From contig OX328126.1 of assembly GCA_946811695.1 (NCBI GenBank), positions 88,438,785-88,502,784 of the forward strand: 64,000 bases of DNA, in the 5' to 3' direction. Position numbers and translations under genes: made by a program. Origin of the DNA: Gonocerus acuteangulatus. Its lineage: Eukaryota > Arthropoda > Insecta > Hemiptera > Coreidae. This document shows positions 19,743 to 32,078 of this stretch, one piece after another. Numbering within the stretch: position 1 is the stretch's first letter; the number at the start of each line of letters is the position of its first letter. The notes under the pieces are model-generated. The model was not told where the DNA came from. It did no database searches and saw nothing but the letters and a program-made list of their open reading frames with translations.

Positions 19743-20840
19743 TGTTCCAAATAGATATATAAATTTGTAAATTGGTTTACAAAATTCGATTACTTTAGCA
19801 TAGGCTAAGATCGATATCCAATAAAATCTTCCCCCCGTAATATCATGCGAAAACGCATGTTTTCGAATGCAAAAAGTGGTTTGGTACCTTAGGGATGACT
19901 CTATATAAACTTTATCTTATTATATATACTAATTAGACTTATGTTAGTTTGATTTTCTGTTATTGATAATTATTTGTCTTTAATGTTGGAGAGTTTGCCA
20001 CAACGTACATCAGTCCAACAGCAATCAGTATAGATTGAAAATGAAAAATGCTTTTTTTCACAATCCATACTTTGCATTTGTATCGACGATATGGTCTCTT
20101 CTACAAAATTGGGGCAAAAAACAGGTTGTGACGTTTAAAGAACATGTTTTCGTGTACACACAATATAAAAACTTGGATACCACTTCTTATATTTAGGAAA
20201 TATGTTTAGTAGTTTGGTAGAAAATACACCAACGTTTTGATTTCATGCTGAAATTGCATATTGACTTGAACATTTTCATAAGTTTTTTACGTTAATTCTT
20301 ACTAAGGTGTTTACATTTTGCCAACATTAGGAGAATATGTGTGGGGGCGGGAATATGTTATCAACTTTTATGTGCGGTTTAGGACTATACAAAAGACACT
20401 TTTAAATATGTTTATTTATTCGTCAGATCCCGTTCTTGATAGGAACCGGTTTTGATGCAATTTGTTACCAAAATATTACGCCAAAAATTAAGGGCGTGGT
20501 ACATAAAATAAAGTTTCTTAACCAACAGAATGCATGCGTCGAAAGACATTTTCTTGTAAACACCTAGATTTGCACACACCGGCTTCCTAGTGCACTTTAT
20601 GTGTGCATAAACTAGTGGGAAGTTGAAAGAAATCATTTTTAAGAATAATTCCTTAAGGTTATCGGAACCTTCAAAAACATAGAATAGGCTTTTAATGTAT
20701 TCTAAGTTTTGATAACTTAGCATACATTACTTGACTAACAGAATCATAAAATTGATTTATCAAATCCACCTGTCCGCTAAAAATAAAACCTACCTTGAAT
20801 GAAAAATCTGTTTAATCCATATTCTAATTTCTACTAACTC
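19743..20840. other. intergenic, no recognised gene
   Basis: AT-rich; 20400-20640 has faint similarity to HINE body (TTTGATGCAATTTGTTACC, CTTAACCAACAGAATGC). Confidence 0.35.
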
Positions 20841-20905
20841 GCCCAATTTTTTGGTATCAAGGAATCTAATTTTGCATCACGTGATATGGAGATTCATTGG
20901 GCATC
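20841..20905. repeat. fragment of the TTTTGGTACCAAG MITE
   Basis: Shares TTTGGTATCAAGGAATCTAA and GATTCATTGGGC-like sequence with the palindromic element at 21574. Confidence 0.45.
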
Positions 20906-21089
20906 TCTTCAATTAATTACCCTCGGGAAATGAGGCCCCTTCAGGAAGTATTTCCGGTTTTTGTTGATTCGGGAACACATTTTTGATTTTCTTATGAATA
21001 AACTCTTCATAAAGACCTCAACATTCCTCTAATACAAGACCTTATCTCCATCCGATTTGCAAATTTTCATTATAAATCATCCCTAAACC

Positions 21090-21450
21090 CTAATCCTGCT
21101 GTCCAGTCACTGTCCGCTCCCAACCATCCCTATTCCCCACCACGACGGTTGAACAAGATGTGGCCCCGCGATCTGCTTTGAGCAACACAAGGGAGTGATA
21201 ACGGTGGTTATCTTCTCCCCACAAGCCCCTAGAGGGTCTGCAGCTCTCTCGCCCCTTTTCCAGCTCCAGTACTTCCTACTGCTGCTGGTTGAGGAGTGGG
21301 GTACGGCTGTCCTTAGTCATCTTGCTTACCCGAGGAGACAAGGGGGCAGCTGGTGCAGAAGCTCGTGATTATTATATTTTATGTAAGCACATTACAAAAT
21401 GTAATTATTTTACAGAATGTAATATCATTAAATGAATAAATAAATAAATA
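21090..21450 (+). repeat. possible LINE 3' UTR
   Basis: A GC-richer block unlike its surroundings, followed by AATGTAATATC and an (AATA)n tail ending near 21450. This is how 5'-truncated LINE copies often look; there is no coding part to prove it. Confidence 0.3.
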
Positions 21451-21573
21451 TATATCTTATGAATAAATAAGAGGCAAGTGCCCATTAGAACATTAGTGTC
21501 ACTGAATCACCCAAGGAGCGTTGATCAACTCTGGAAAAACACTAATTATAAATAGTAGTAATTATAATTACAT

Positions 21574-21707
21574 TTTGGTACCAAGAAATCTAATTTTGGT
21601 TTGAAAGGAAGAGATTCGTTTGGCCAGTCTTTAATAATTATTAAAGATAGACCAAACGAATATCTAGATCCCGTGATGTAATTTTAGATTTGTTGGTACC
21701 AAAATGT
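21574..21707. mobile_element. palindromic MITE, ~134 bp
   Basis: ATTTTGGTACCAAGAAATC on the left is mirrored by GATTTGTTGGTACCAAAAT on the right; most of the element pairs with itself. No ORF. Confidence 0.6.
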
Positions 21708-21951
21708 GCAGAGATTTGTGGCCTACAACGTTTAACTAAAGTTTTTTCCTCAAACACCACATGTTGAGAAGCTACCGGGATTTGGAGCATGAAAGACGTG
21801 GCTTTAGCAGGTTTTTGAGCTTCAGTGCCTCCAGAAAGCATTTTCGGACCGATGTTGATAGGAACTTTTTTGCCCTGAATCGGATTTCCTATAACACAAC
21901 TTTGGGACCACCCTTTATATCTAGATGCAAAAATAAGCTTAGTTTATAAGT

Positions 21952-22170
21952 CATGGGCGTTTATAGAAAATAATTTCGAATGGGACGAGGAAAATTTCGG
22001 GGGGCTGAGACCATTTCCGGGGTATGGAATCCTAACAATTAAGAGCTTAGAATAATTTTAACCAACTAAAACGCTATTTCACCCAAAATAAAATACTTTT
22101 TATGAACTAAGTTATATTATTTAATTTATTTTAAAAGGTTTAGGTTAGCTGCAGCCCCCTCCCTTAGGTA
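21952..22170 (+). mobile_element. hAT-like MITE, CATGGGCG family, right end lost
   Basis: Starts CATGGGCGTTTATAGAAAAT and runs to CTGCAGCCCCCTCCC, lacking the terminal GCCCATG. Confidence 0.7.
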
Positions 22171-22732
22171 CGGTATTTATATGTATGTTCAAACAATTTT
22201 TATCAGTGTCAGCTTTGATACCTAGCAGACAGTGTCAAAAAACATTTTAATAAAAATCCTTTTTTGAATTCATCACTAGGAATGCATTGCATCGGAATGT
22301 GCTAAACAGCCATTAAAGCAACAATGTTGATCGACTCGTGTTGAATTAATGCACAACGTAATCGTGTCATGTTTATCGATCATCAGAGACTCCGTCACTT
22401 CCTCAAGATTCAAGGTTATGTTGACACCTAGATTCCTCTGCGGAGGATGTCCTCGTGTCCACGATGGACTAGTTCAATATCCCATAAACAACTCGCTAAA
22501 TCGATAATAAATACATAAAAAGTTAGCCTTTAGTGTAACATCTTACTTCGTTTTCAAAAAATATTTGTTGATATCTGAAAGCGTTAATGATACACAATAC
22601 ATAGAACCGATTTTGCCCGGGTAAATCCTGTCCAAATTTCTTTGACTTATAGATAATTAAAACACGCAACAGGATTTTTAATTTTACAACACTTTTGAGA
22701 TAGGAATTTACTCCCGATACTTAGTGAATATT
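22171..22732. other. intergenic, no recognised gene
   Basis: No supported feature. Confidence 0.4.
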
Positions 22733-24123
22733 TGAGGAGCTTGGTATCAAAGTTGGACAACTCCATTTTTTTTTTCAGTTTTGAGATTTTTGTCGATTCT
22801 TAAGTGGATTTGTATGCTGCATTCGATTTTACAACTGTTTTTCATTAAAAACGGACAGAAAATAGGTAAAATAGCGTTTATTTCAACCGTTCAGAATCAA
22901 AATATGGACAATTCCAACATAGTTTGGTTTCAAAAAATGACAACTCTATCAGTAGCCAATGAGAAGCTTGCATTCATGCAATCTGCTCCCAACATGCACT
23001 GCAAATCCATCATGGCTGAATGTTTATAGTTAGTTGTAATAAGTGCATTTGGCGATAATTCTTATTAATAACTAGCTGTTATCCGGCACACTGTGGTTCC
23101 GAATGCCGGATTTTGGGACAAAACCTCTAGGTACTTGAATCTTTCTGATTTAGGTATGATTTTTGAAGAATTTCTTTTGTGCCGAGTCGAATGAGACCAC
23201 TACCAATTCTATAGAATAATTATTTTATTAATAAACGGGCTTTATATAACAACAACCGTGAAAAACAGCCGGTATTTAATTTAAAATATTCATACTTTAC
23301 TCAAATGGTAGAGCTATGTATCCTTCCAAATATATTTTCAAGACTTCAGGTGAATTAATTAACAGCTAATGTGGTACTGGTTCTCGACATATTCCTCTTT
23401 ATTTAAATTTTCGCGTATAAAAAATAAATATTGACAGTTTCACACTAGATATTAAATAGATCTCATCGTTAATGTTCAGTTATTTGCTATTAAAAACTTT
23501 TCAACAACTCTCTGCAGAAAATAATAATGGTTAACTCGTTTTTCATAAAATAATCGCATCGCTAATTGATAACTTTATTTTATTAGCTGTGCACAGGTAT
23601 GGCGGAGTACGGCGATGAAAATTATAGCACAGCCACTTCAATACATGTAGTTATAGGTAAAACTGTGCGAAGAGGATAGCTAAGTACCACTTTTTTCTAA
23701 ACTTAATAAAATAAGGATAATTTAGTTTCATTTCAGTTTTGTCAAACTGTATTTAAATAACATTTTTCATGTAATTTTTAACTATATAATTTTGATTTAA
23801 TACATTAGACATAATTACATTATATTAAAACACCCTCGAGCATACCAAATTCATATTTGTTTGGTTTCAAAAGAGAATAGATTCAATTTTCAAATGGCTC
23901 TCTTTGGTTTCAAACATGGACAACTCCACTATTTAAAGTGTAATTACGGCCTTAATACTTATATAATTTTATAGTGCCTTTGAAATAATGTTTCTGAGGC
24001 CTATAAGAATAACATATAAAAAAATCACCATGATACTGACATCAATATAGTAGATATGGTTTTTTGCCTCTCCTGTAAAAAAAGCAAAAGTGGAGTTGTC
24101 CAACTTTGATACTAAGCTCCTCA
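22733..24123. mobile_element. DNA transposon with ~35-bp TIRs, no transposase
   Basis: Left end TGAGGAGCTTGGTATCAAAG, continuing TTGGACAACTCCA, is repeated inverted at the right end with one mismatch. Internal sequence repeats GGACAACTCCA-like motifs. The target duplication is unclear (ATT/TTT). A Helitron end lies inside. Confidence 0.65.
23072..23110 (-). mobile_element. Helitron 3' terminus, minus strand
   Basis: Minus strand ends GTGCCGGATAACAGCTAG followed by T, as in the other Helitron ends here. The 5' end was not found. Confidence 0.5.
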
Positions 24124-24287
24124 TTTAAGAAAATGGTTGAGTTATTTATTTTCATAACAATAGTCTATTATAACATCTCCAAATCGTGAGGACTTATGTA
24201 TCTATAATTTTGATCTAATCAGATAAGAATATCGAGACAGATACACATTTCCAAATGCGATTTTAAATAAATATAATAACGGAGGGA

Positions 24288-24474
24288 GCCAACGGCCATA
24301 GCCACGTTGAATACACCGGTTCCCGTAGATCACCGAAGTTAAGCAACGTCGGGCGTGGTCAGTACCTGGATGGGTGACCGACCACGTGCTGTTGGCATTA
24401 TAAAAGGGTGGCAACCTGTAGATAGCCCGGCGCTAATGGCCAAGTTGTAGATGCGCCGTAAAAAAAAAAAAAAA
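24288..24474 (+). mobile_element. 5S rRNA-derived SINE, full length, ~13-bp target duplication
   Basis: 24288-24396 is a 5S rRNA gene-like head: GCCAACGGCCATAGCCACG, then CACCGAAGTTAAGCAACG (internal control region), CAGTACCTGGATGGGTGACC and a closing TGCTGTTGGC, about 10 nt shorter than a normal 5S near its 3' end. The body GGTGGCAACCTGTAGATA resembles the SINE at 47908, and the tail TGTAGATGCGCCGT plus poly-A matches SINE-2. The flanking repeat AATAACGGAGGGAG (24275-24288, 24475-24488) is a target duplication. A true 5S gene is ruled out by tail and duplication. Confidence 0.85.
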
Positions 24475-24545
24475 AATAACGGAGGGAGTCACTCTTAAAT
24501 GGCGCTGTGTAGGCCTCACCGCACGCTGCTTTCGTTGTGAATACC

Positions 24546-24712
24546 AAGGGCCTACATTAGGGGGGCTGAGGGAGCTGTAGCCCCCCTCCCCCAAATTTTG
24601 ACGTCATCGAAAACATTTGTCCTAAAAACCTTAAAAATGAATTAAATAAGATCACTTAGTTCGGAAAAAAATTGTTTGGGTGTAATAGTGTTTTAGTTGG
24701 TTAACTTCTTTT
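24546..24712 (-). mobile_element. hAT-like MITE, CATGGGCG family, truncated
   Basis: GGGGGGCTGAGGGAGCTG and the following AT part match the family in reverse; one end is lost. Confidence 0.6.
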
Positions 24713-24715
24713 TTT

Positions 24716-25095
24716 TTTACGGTGCTACCAGCTCTGCCGTTTTGGGGGCCGGTTGGGCTTAAAGACGATCATGTCAGAGGTGCTGCAGTACCTCAGGGAG
24801 TTGGGCACTTACGTCGTCCTAGTGTGCAGTGGTCCAGTTAGCTTCGGCTAATGCTGGAAAGCTGAACCTAGCCTATCCAAAGAGTCCGACCACATAGGAG
24901 AGGTTACACGGCCTCGGTTAAGACTATTTGCGGTTACCAATCCTAGCTAAGTAACCAGGATCTACGCGACTTCAGTTCAACAACTCGAGTGCACAGTAAA
25001 AGTTTAATCTACTAGAGCCGTCGTTCGAGGGTAGGATACGTGGTCCCAGACCGTCCCTAGGCCCACTCAGACTTTAATTAATTAATGGGTACCTG
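24716..25095 (-). repeat. probable composite SINE
   Basis: Poly-T then ACGGTGCTACCAGC (a poly-A tail on the minus strand). The far end, 25025-25095, shares GACCGTCCCTAGGCCCAC and TTAATTAATTAATGGGTACC with the SINE-1 body. The middle is unknown. Confidence 0.4.
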
Positions 25096-26332
25096 CAAAT
25101 AGCCTAGTCAAACGGTGGTTTCAAGTGGAAAGTGTCGATGTAATTGTTTTGATTGGCTGATTCTATGTTTTTTTGGGTTGCTGAACTGAAGTTATCCACC
25201 GAACATTTGCTCTGCAAATATAAGAAATCATAAAAAAATCATAATTTATTTTTATTATTTTTTTTTTTAACATTTATTATTATATTTTATTATTTTCCTT
25301 TTTTTTATTTATTTATTTTTTTTTTATATTAATATTTTCTTTGTTTACAAGCAATTGAGAATTTCTCTTTTGTCGTTTGAATTAAAATCTGCAAATAAAA
25401 CCATTATTAATAACAATTTAATAAGAATGTAGACATATTAATACTTATTACAAAACTATAATGAAAATCACCACACACAGGAATGGCGTTAGTGACCTTA
25501 AGGGTTGACACGCCATCATAATAATTTAAAAAAAAAATCGCTAAAAATAATGTATTTTTAGTTGTTTTCAGCTTATAACTTGCAAAGGAAGCTATTTACG
25601 CAAAAAAGAATTCTGTAGTAAAATAAAGAAGATAAAATTATCTACAATTTATGTCTCTAAATATTTTTTCGTACCTCGCATGGTACCATGGTTTCCATGC
25701 AAAAGAGTGATTTGCTGCCGATATACTAAGGACTCTATGAAAGGCGCGTTGTGAGTGATTCAGCAATGATTATAGCATAATAGTGCAAATCAGAGGTTTA
25801 TTTTCGCCTGAGAAAAAATGCCCCGTGCTGATGAAAAACTTTTAGGATCCAGTTTCCAGCTCCGAACAGGAACTGCTAAGGTTTCGAAGCCTTGATTTTA
25901 GTAGCCCTCAACTAAGGCATATAAAACATTCTCTTCAAACACCCCAAGTATTTATATTTATGAAAAATCTATAACAGAAATAGACAAGAAAAAGTAGTAC
26001 ATAATGAACGAGGGACACTCACGCCAAACAAATAAATACATATTTATTTATATAAATGTGTTATATACAAATACATATATATATACCAACTATGCGTAAC
26101 AAGAAGCTAAGAGCGGTCATGGCAGGCTGCTTCTTGCCATCCTCACTTCGAATTCCAAGGCAAAACCAGATTTCCAAGTAAAATTCTAGATTAATTGACG
26201 ATTTACACGTGGAGAAATAACGACCTTTGTGAAGGTCACCGAAGCTAAAAATATGGTAAATTTTATCAGATTTACAGTAAATGAAGAATTTCTTTATTAG
26301 ATCCAGTAAAATCGATACTATTTAGATAGTAT
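25096..26332. other. intergenic, no recognised gene
   Basis: AT-rich with long T runs; nothing recognised. Confidence 0.4.
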
Positions 26333-26690
26333 CAGTATTCAATGACGGAATCTTGTAGCCGATACCAGCCCAGCAATGCTGATATCAGGAAACCCACTTC
26401 CCAAAAACCACTGTTAGAGATTCACCATTCTCTTATCAGGTCAATAGGGGCGTATACTATAGAGGTATCTGATCCTTTACCATACGGCACACTAGGGAGA
26501 TAGTGTGGTCAGTATTCAATGACGGAGTCTTGTAGCCGATACCAGCCCAGCAATGCTGATAACAGGAAACCCACTTCCCAAAAACACTATTAGAGATTCA
26601 CCATTCTCTTATCAGGTCAATAGGGGGGGATACTATAGAGGTATCTGATCCTTTACCATACGGCACACTAGGGAGATAGTGTGGTTAGTA
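26333..26690 (-). repeat. 177-bp tandem duplication carrying the SINE-1 3' part
   Basis: CAGTATTCAATGACGG starts at 26333 and again at 26510; the two units differ by a few bases. Each contains the SINE-1 block GCACACTAGGGAGATAGTG in reverse. SINE-1 sequence continues briefly to about 26720. Confidence 0.85.
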
Positions 26691-26774
26691 CTATGCTCCG
26701 GCTGCCTGATGTTCCCTCTGAGCGAGGGACGGTCTGGGTCCTCGACTCCAATCCCCGATCACTAGGATATAAAC

Positions 26775-27349
26775 CAGGGTTCGAAACAGTTATTTTGTAT
26801 CGAACAATTTAAAATTTAACTGTTAAAAAACGTTTATTTATAAGTTAAAAAAAAACTTTTATTTGATAGTTTTAAGAGTAAAACGTTTTAAGTATTTTAG
26901 TCAAGAATTTTAGGGTTTCCTTGGCTTACAATACCTGGCATACTGCTAAGAAAGAAAATACACACTTCCATATCTATATTAACAAGCAGTTATCCTACAC
27001 CCCCAGCCCAGCCACTCAAGTAGTTGTTGAAAGAGCCTTTTCAACCCTAAAGTATATATTAAATGATTATAGATATAATCTAAATTCAACAAAATTACAG
27101 GATAAATTATTGTAGAAATTGAGATAATTCTTTAAAATGAGTGAAATGTTCTTTGTTTAAAAATTTATTTTTGTTTATTAATTGAAATATATTTGTTGAT
27201 ACAAAATAAAAATAAACGTTAGTAGCTTTAATTTATTCGTTTAAACCTTTTCCTATTAAGTATTTTAATAACAATTACTTTAAAACTTTTATTTATTAAG
27301 TTCAAAAATAACAGTTAAAAAAAAAGTTAAAATTTATTTTCGACCCCTG
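26775..27349 (+). mobile_element. hAT element, internally deleted
   Basis: Ends CAGGGTTCGAAAC and, inverted, CAGGGGTCGAAAA. The flanks ATATAAAC (26767-26774) and TTATAAAC (27350-27357) form a 7/8 match to an 8-bp target duplication. Inside is the C-terminal piece of a hAT transposase. Confidence 0.8.
26921..27115 (+). pseudogene. hAT transposase C-terminal dimerisation region, fragment
   Basis: The frame holds SPATQVVVERAFSTLKYI then LNDYRYNLNSTKLQDKLL, the conserved end of the hAT C-terminal domain (usually P-x-S-x-x-x-ER-x-FS...R..L...). The rest of the transposase, including the DDE residues, is missing, so the element depends on other copies. It stops shortly after the motif, near the family's natural C-terminus. 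Confidence 0.75.
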
Positions 27350-27359
27350 TTATAAACTC

Positions 27360-27440
27360 TTTAGTGCGCGCCCGAGTTTCGAACTCATATCCAACAGAAC
27401 ATAAGTCTAGTGTTCTACCACTGAGTCAATCCCCCCCCCC
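27360..27440 (-). repeat. tRNA-like SINE head fragment
   Basis: Minus strand GATTGACTCAGTGGTAGAAC and a box B-like GAGTTCGAAACTC, as in SINE-1 heads. It starts at the edge of the hAT element. Confidence 0.5.
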
Positions 27441-29433
27441 CTTAGAGAATCTTAACGTTGTGACGACCAGTGGCAAAAACTATGTTAACATGTTGCAACT
27501 ATTGATCACCTAAGTGTTAATCTTTAAAACGCCCGACTTGCAGAAACATTGTTTACTAATAATGCCACAAGACGTCTTTTGGAAAGTATAGTTTAGAAAG
27601 AAACGCAAATGTATAGCAGTCCAGGCAACGAATGCTTAAAAACAGCTATAGGTGGAAATTTTTGGAACACAATTTTGGACTTCGTAAATTTGTTTGGGCT
27701 AGATAGGAGGTGAACATATCAAAAGTCCTCGCCTGTTGACTTTGTGCCGGGGGGAGGGGGGTTTAGAAGGTCCCATTTTTCGGGTTTTCACTTACATCTC
27801 GGAATCCCTTCGTCCTAGCGACATGACTGTTCTATAATAAATGAAAGCTGATTAAATTTCCTACAAGTTCTATTTTATAAAGTTTTTCGAGATATCTTTA
27901 GTTTTCGAAATATCCGCTCTTGAAAGTCTGTCATTTTGGGGAAAACACTTTTGCCGCATATTTTTTCCCCGTTTTGAAGGGATAACTCTTCAACGATGAA
28001 CCCAAAAAATAAATAACGGTTATAGGGTTGTAGAGTATTGCATTCCCTTCAATAATATATATTACTTTGCTATTTTATGTATTTTCCTTCAAACGTAAAA
28101 ATAATTTCAGTGTTCATCGTGAAATCTGAAATTTAGCGACTAATGGTCCAGGTAACTAAGAGTTATAGATGGAAATGTTTGGAACACAATTTTTGACTTC
28201 ATAACTTTGTTTCGGCTAGTTAGGAGGTCAACATATCAAAAGTCATGGTCATAATCAAAAATTTTGTTCCAAAAATTTCCATTCTTCTTGCTGTAATCTT
28301 AAATGATAAACACCTCTTCATTTAGCCTCCTGTTTTGTATACTCCAAGAAAACCTAGTTATTGGTCATAAGGTGCAGAACGCGGAAATTACCCATATTTT
28401 ATTCTTCTTAAATTCTGGTTGTTTTAAAGGACCTTGGTCACAAAAAAAACTGTCTTTCTCATTTTCTATGACTAGTTTTCTTGGCAAACTCATTTTACTG
28501 CTAAATATATTTCAGGAAAAAAAACGAGAGAAAGGCATGAACTTTTATCATTAAATGAAACCAAGACGTTTGTACCTTTTCCTGATTTTCCTAACGAAAT
28601 TTCCTTGAGAATTTCATTTTTCTAGGTTTTCGAATGGTCGCATGAAACTACCACGATTTCTCGACCGTTTTCGAGATATTTAACAAAACAATACAAAAAG
28701 ACAAAAAACGTTCCACACATATATTGGATTTTATTACTTCGTCTTTTCTAAACGAATCCAAAATCTAAAACTCTAAGTTTAAATAAATGTGGAACAAGGG
28801 GACAAATGTTCAAGTCACTCCTTCCATTTGGAGAACTCGAAATACATTTTTTCCCCGTTTTTATTCGATTCCAAGCGTTAAAATACCTATAAAAATCGAA
28901 GCCAAAACAGTAATTACATAGATCCTTTTTTTTGTGTCTAATCTAATTTTGGCAAATTGAATATCAATTCTAGGCCAAGGCAAAAAGTAATCTTCAATTA
29001 GTATAAAATTAAAGTGTAAAAGCAATTAGCAATTGCAAACAAAAAGTACTTGAAATAATTAAATTATAATTATAATGGTAAAGCAAATATAATCTAAGGA
29101 AATAGACCAATATTGATTTTTTTCCTTTTATTTTTTGACAGGAAGTGGTCACATTTAATAAGTAACTTCTTAAAAAACTTATTTCTTAGGGAAAATTAAT
29201 TCTCAATAAAAATTTGGGCAAATTGAATGCCAATTCTTGACCATGGAAAAATTCAATCTTTACTTCATAAGTATCAAATTAAAGCGTATAAAATGTAAAC
29301 GTTTTCCGCATCTCATATGCCTTACATATACGCCTTGAGGTTTCTTCGCTAGAGTGGACGAAGTGGTTTCTTCGTGGTATTGTTACGGCTTTCTGTAGCG
29401 GTTAGTTTTTCATAAAAGGTTATTATGAAATAA
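27441..29433. other. intergenic with two pairs of direct repeats
   Basis: A ~95-bp block (GGTGGAAATTTTTGGAACAC...) at about 27644 recurs at about 28165; GGCAAATTGAATATCAATTC at 28950 recurs near 29218. No gene or terminal repeats that would define an element. Confidence 0.5.
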
Positions 29434-30275
29434 TCTATATATATAAAAATCACGTGTCTGTCTGTTTTTCTGTTTGTTTGTTCCTTATACAAATCGACAC
29501 CGTTTGACCGATTTGGACCAAACTTGGCAGACAGGTAGGTCTTGATACGGGAAATCTCCTAGGCTAGGTCAAAAAAATCTACCAGCTGTCTGTCTGTATG
29601 TTTGTGCCTTATACAAATCCGCACCGTTCGTCCGATTTTGAATAAACTCGATACCGTCTCCACACCGTTCGTCCGATTTTGACTAAACTCGGTACACATG
29701 TAGATCATAATCTGGGAAGTGTCGTAGACTAAGTCAAAAACGTCTTATAACTGTCTGTATGTATGTTTGTCCCTTATAAAAATCCACACCGTTCGTTCGA
29801 TTTTGGCTAAACTCGGTACACATGTAGATCTTAATCTGAGGAGTGTCTTAGGCTAAGTCAAAAACGTCTTATAACTGTCTGTCTGTATGTTCGTCCCTTA
29901 TACAAATCCACACCGTTCGTCCGATTTCGACTAAACTCAGTACACAGGCAGATCCTAATCTGGAGAGTGCCGTAAGCTAGGTCAAAAACCTCTACCAGCT
30001 GCAGTCTGTATGTATTTTTTTTGTTTTTTTTTTTTATAAAAATCCACTCCGTTAGACCGATTTTCACCAAACTTGGCATACATGAATGTCTTGATACGAG
30101 GGGTGTTATAGGTTAGGTCAGAGTCGTCTAGGACTCAAAGTTGGGAGGTCACGGGTTCGAAACAGTTACAGGTTCGTGTTATTAGATTTTAATAATACTC
30201 TTTTGGTTTCTAATTTTTTTAGGCTCTTCTATATGCAGAAAGTAGGTGTAGCATGGCACGCCGGGTAACAGCTAG
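29434..30275 (+). mobile_element. complete non-autonomous Helitron, 842 bp
   Basis: Starts TCTATATATATAAAAATCACG and ends GGCACGCCGGGTAACAGCTAG, with A before and T after, the A-T insertion site of Helitrons. The interior holds about five ~125-bp imperfect tandem units with the motif CCGTTCGTCCGATTTTGAC. No Rep/Hel ORF. A shorter relative lies at 43035-43481. Confidence 0.8.
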
Positions 30276-31078
30276 TAAATTATAAAAAAAGTGGTCAAAA
30301 TCATGGACAACAGTCCTATGAAGCAATGGGGTTTCCTGTGAAATGTAACGTTAAAACCCAACCGATGGAGAATTCCGTAATATCATATATATATATATTC
30401 AAATTTGAACCACGCGTTCTGAGAAGTGGAAATATACAGTAGGTATTTCCGGGTTGCGTCTTTCTCCTGGTTTCCTATCTAAGGACGATGTGAGGAAATG
30501 AAGGGAAAATATTTTTGTCTTCATTGATTATAAGTAGAGCGATTGGATTTGAGTGTAACAATTATATCACTGTTTGTTCCGAATCGAGTACTTGTCTGAT
30601 AATCACTGTTCCTAATCACTCAACAAACATCTGTGATTGATACTCGAATCTAGACGCAACAATTCAAGACATATCTCACAATAGAGGAGAACAAACTTGA
30701 GGTATTTAATTGTTTTGGACATCACATCTCAGGCGATGACCTCATCATTATAAGAATTTAGTCTATCTATCCATTATTGTACAAAAAATAAATAAAAAAA
30801 GAATAAAATAATAAGAAAAGACTGAAGGGAACAAAAACAGAAATTGAGAGAAATGACTTATGTAACAGATATTAAAAGTAACAAGAATGTATTTATAAAT
30901 ATTTATAGATTCCTAAATACATATTAAATATAAAGAAACAAATATTTTCATCTACTATATACATATTTGTCAAATACCACTCACTCACTGACCTATCATT
31001 GCCCAGCCCAAATTACTTGACAACAAAATTTGAAATTTTGCATGGACACTTCCTTTAGGATGTAAACACTCGCTAAGA
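30276..31078. other. intergenic, no recognised gene
   Basis: 30390-30450 has a short HINE-like piece (CAAATTTGAACCACG). Nothing else. Confidence 0.4.
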
Positions 31079-31086
31079 AAGATTTT

Positions 31087-31792
31087 GATAAAAATGAAGT
31101 TTCACGCCCTCAAAACCGATTTCTTTCAAATTTTTTACAATAACGTATTTTGATGCACTAAACACGAATACGTTAAAAAAAACCTTCGCATTTAACTACG
31201 AAAGAAGTAATAAACACTAAAGTTCACTGTTATGCGGGTTAAGAGAGGTAATGTTAACAACTAAATTTGTGACGACTTTAAGGCATAAATGATGACTTTA
31301 AGGCATATATGCTATGCGTTTCCGCTCGCTCAAGAAGATAACAAAACCCCAGTCAATCCAACTCGCTAAAATTAATAGAATTCTAATAGAATAGAATATT
31401 AAGCACTAAAGTTCACTGTTAGGAAGGTTATAAAACTAGGCGTCAACAGCGTATTTGTAAACACGCGCATGCGCAGATATGTAACATTGGGAAACAGAGA
31501 ACTCTCATTTGAAATGTTCAGAAACCATTTATTCAAAAATATATATAAAATATAATATAGCGTTAAAAAAAAAATATAATATAGCGTTTCCGCTCGCTCA
31601 AGAAGATAACAAAACCCCAGTCAATCCAAGTCGCTAAAATTAATAGAATTATATTAACTTTAGTGCTTAATAACTTCTTTCCTAGTTAAATGCGAAGGTT
31701 TTTTTTTAACGTATTCGTGTTTAGTGCATCAAAATACGTTATTGTACAAAATTTGAAAGAAATCGGTTTTGAGGGCGTGAAACTTGTATACC
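31087..31792. mobile_element. fold-back element, 8-bp target duplication (FB-A copy 1)
   Basis: Ends GATAAAAATGAAGTTTCACG and, inverted, GGTATACAAGTTTCACGCC; most of the element forms long inverted arms (CAAAACCGATTTCTTTCAAA and so on). The flanks AAGATTTT (31079-31086 and 31793-31800) are an exact 8-bp duplication. No ORF. hAT-like by duplication length. Confidence 0.8.
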
Positions 31793-31846
31793 AAGATTTT
31801 TTTTATATTCAAATTTTTAAGTATTTTTAGAGGGGTTTGCATTTTT

Positions 31847-32078
31847 ATTTGGTTTTAAAGAGAGCAGGCAAGGCCTAGGCAGCATGTGTTCCTAGGACGA
31901 TAATAGGTCAGCTCTTTCAGTACTGTATCTATTTCATAATATTATTTTTATTTGCGGATCATTTACACTATGAATTACTAGAAATAAACTGTGATTTTTA
32001 TTGGTTTTAAAGAGAGCAGGCAAGGCCTAGGCAGCATGTGTTCCTAGGACGATAATAGGTCAGCTCTTACAGTACTTT
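31847..32078. repeat. 80-bp direct repeat, two copies
   Basis: GGTTTTAAAGAGAGCAGGCA...CAGCTCTT at 31847-31925 and 32001-32078, nearly identical, 154 bp apart. Confidence 0.9.

Noticed and set aside
24288..24396. Functional 5S rRNA gene
   Set aside because: Deletion near the 3' part, no terminator T-run at the 5S end, followed by a SINE tail with poly-A, and flanked by a target duplication.
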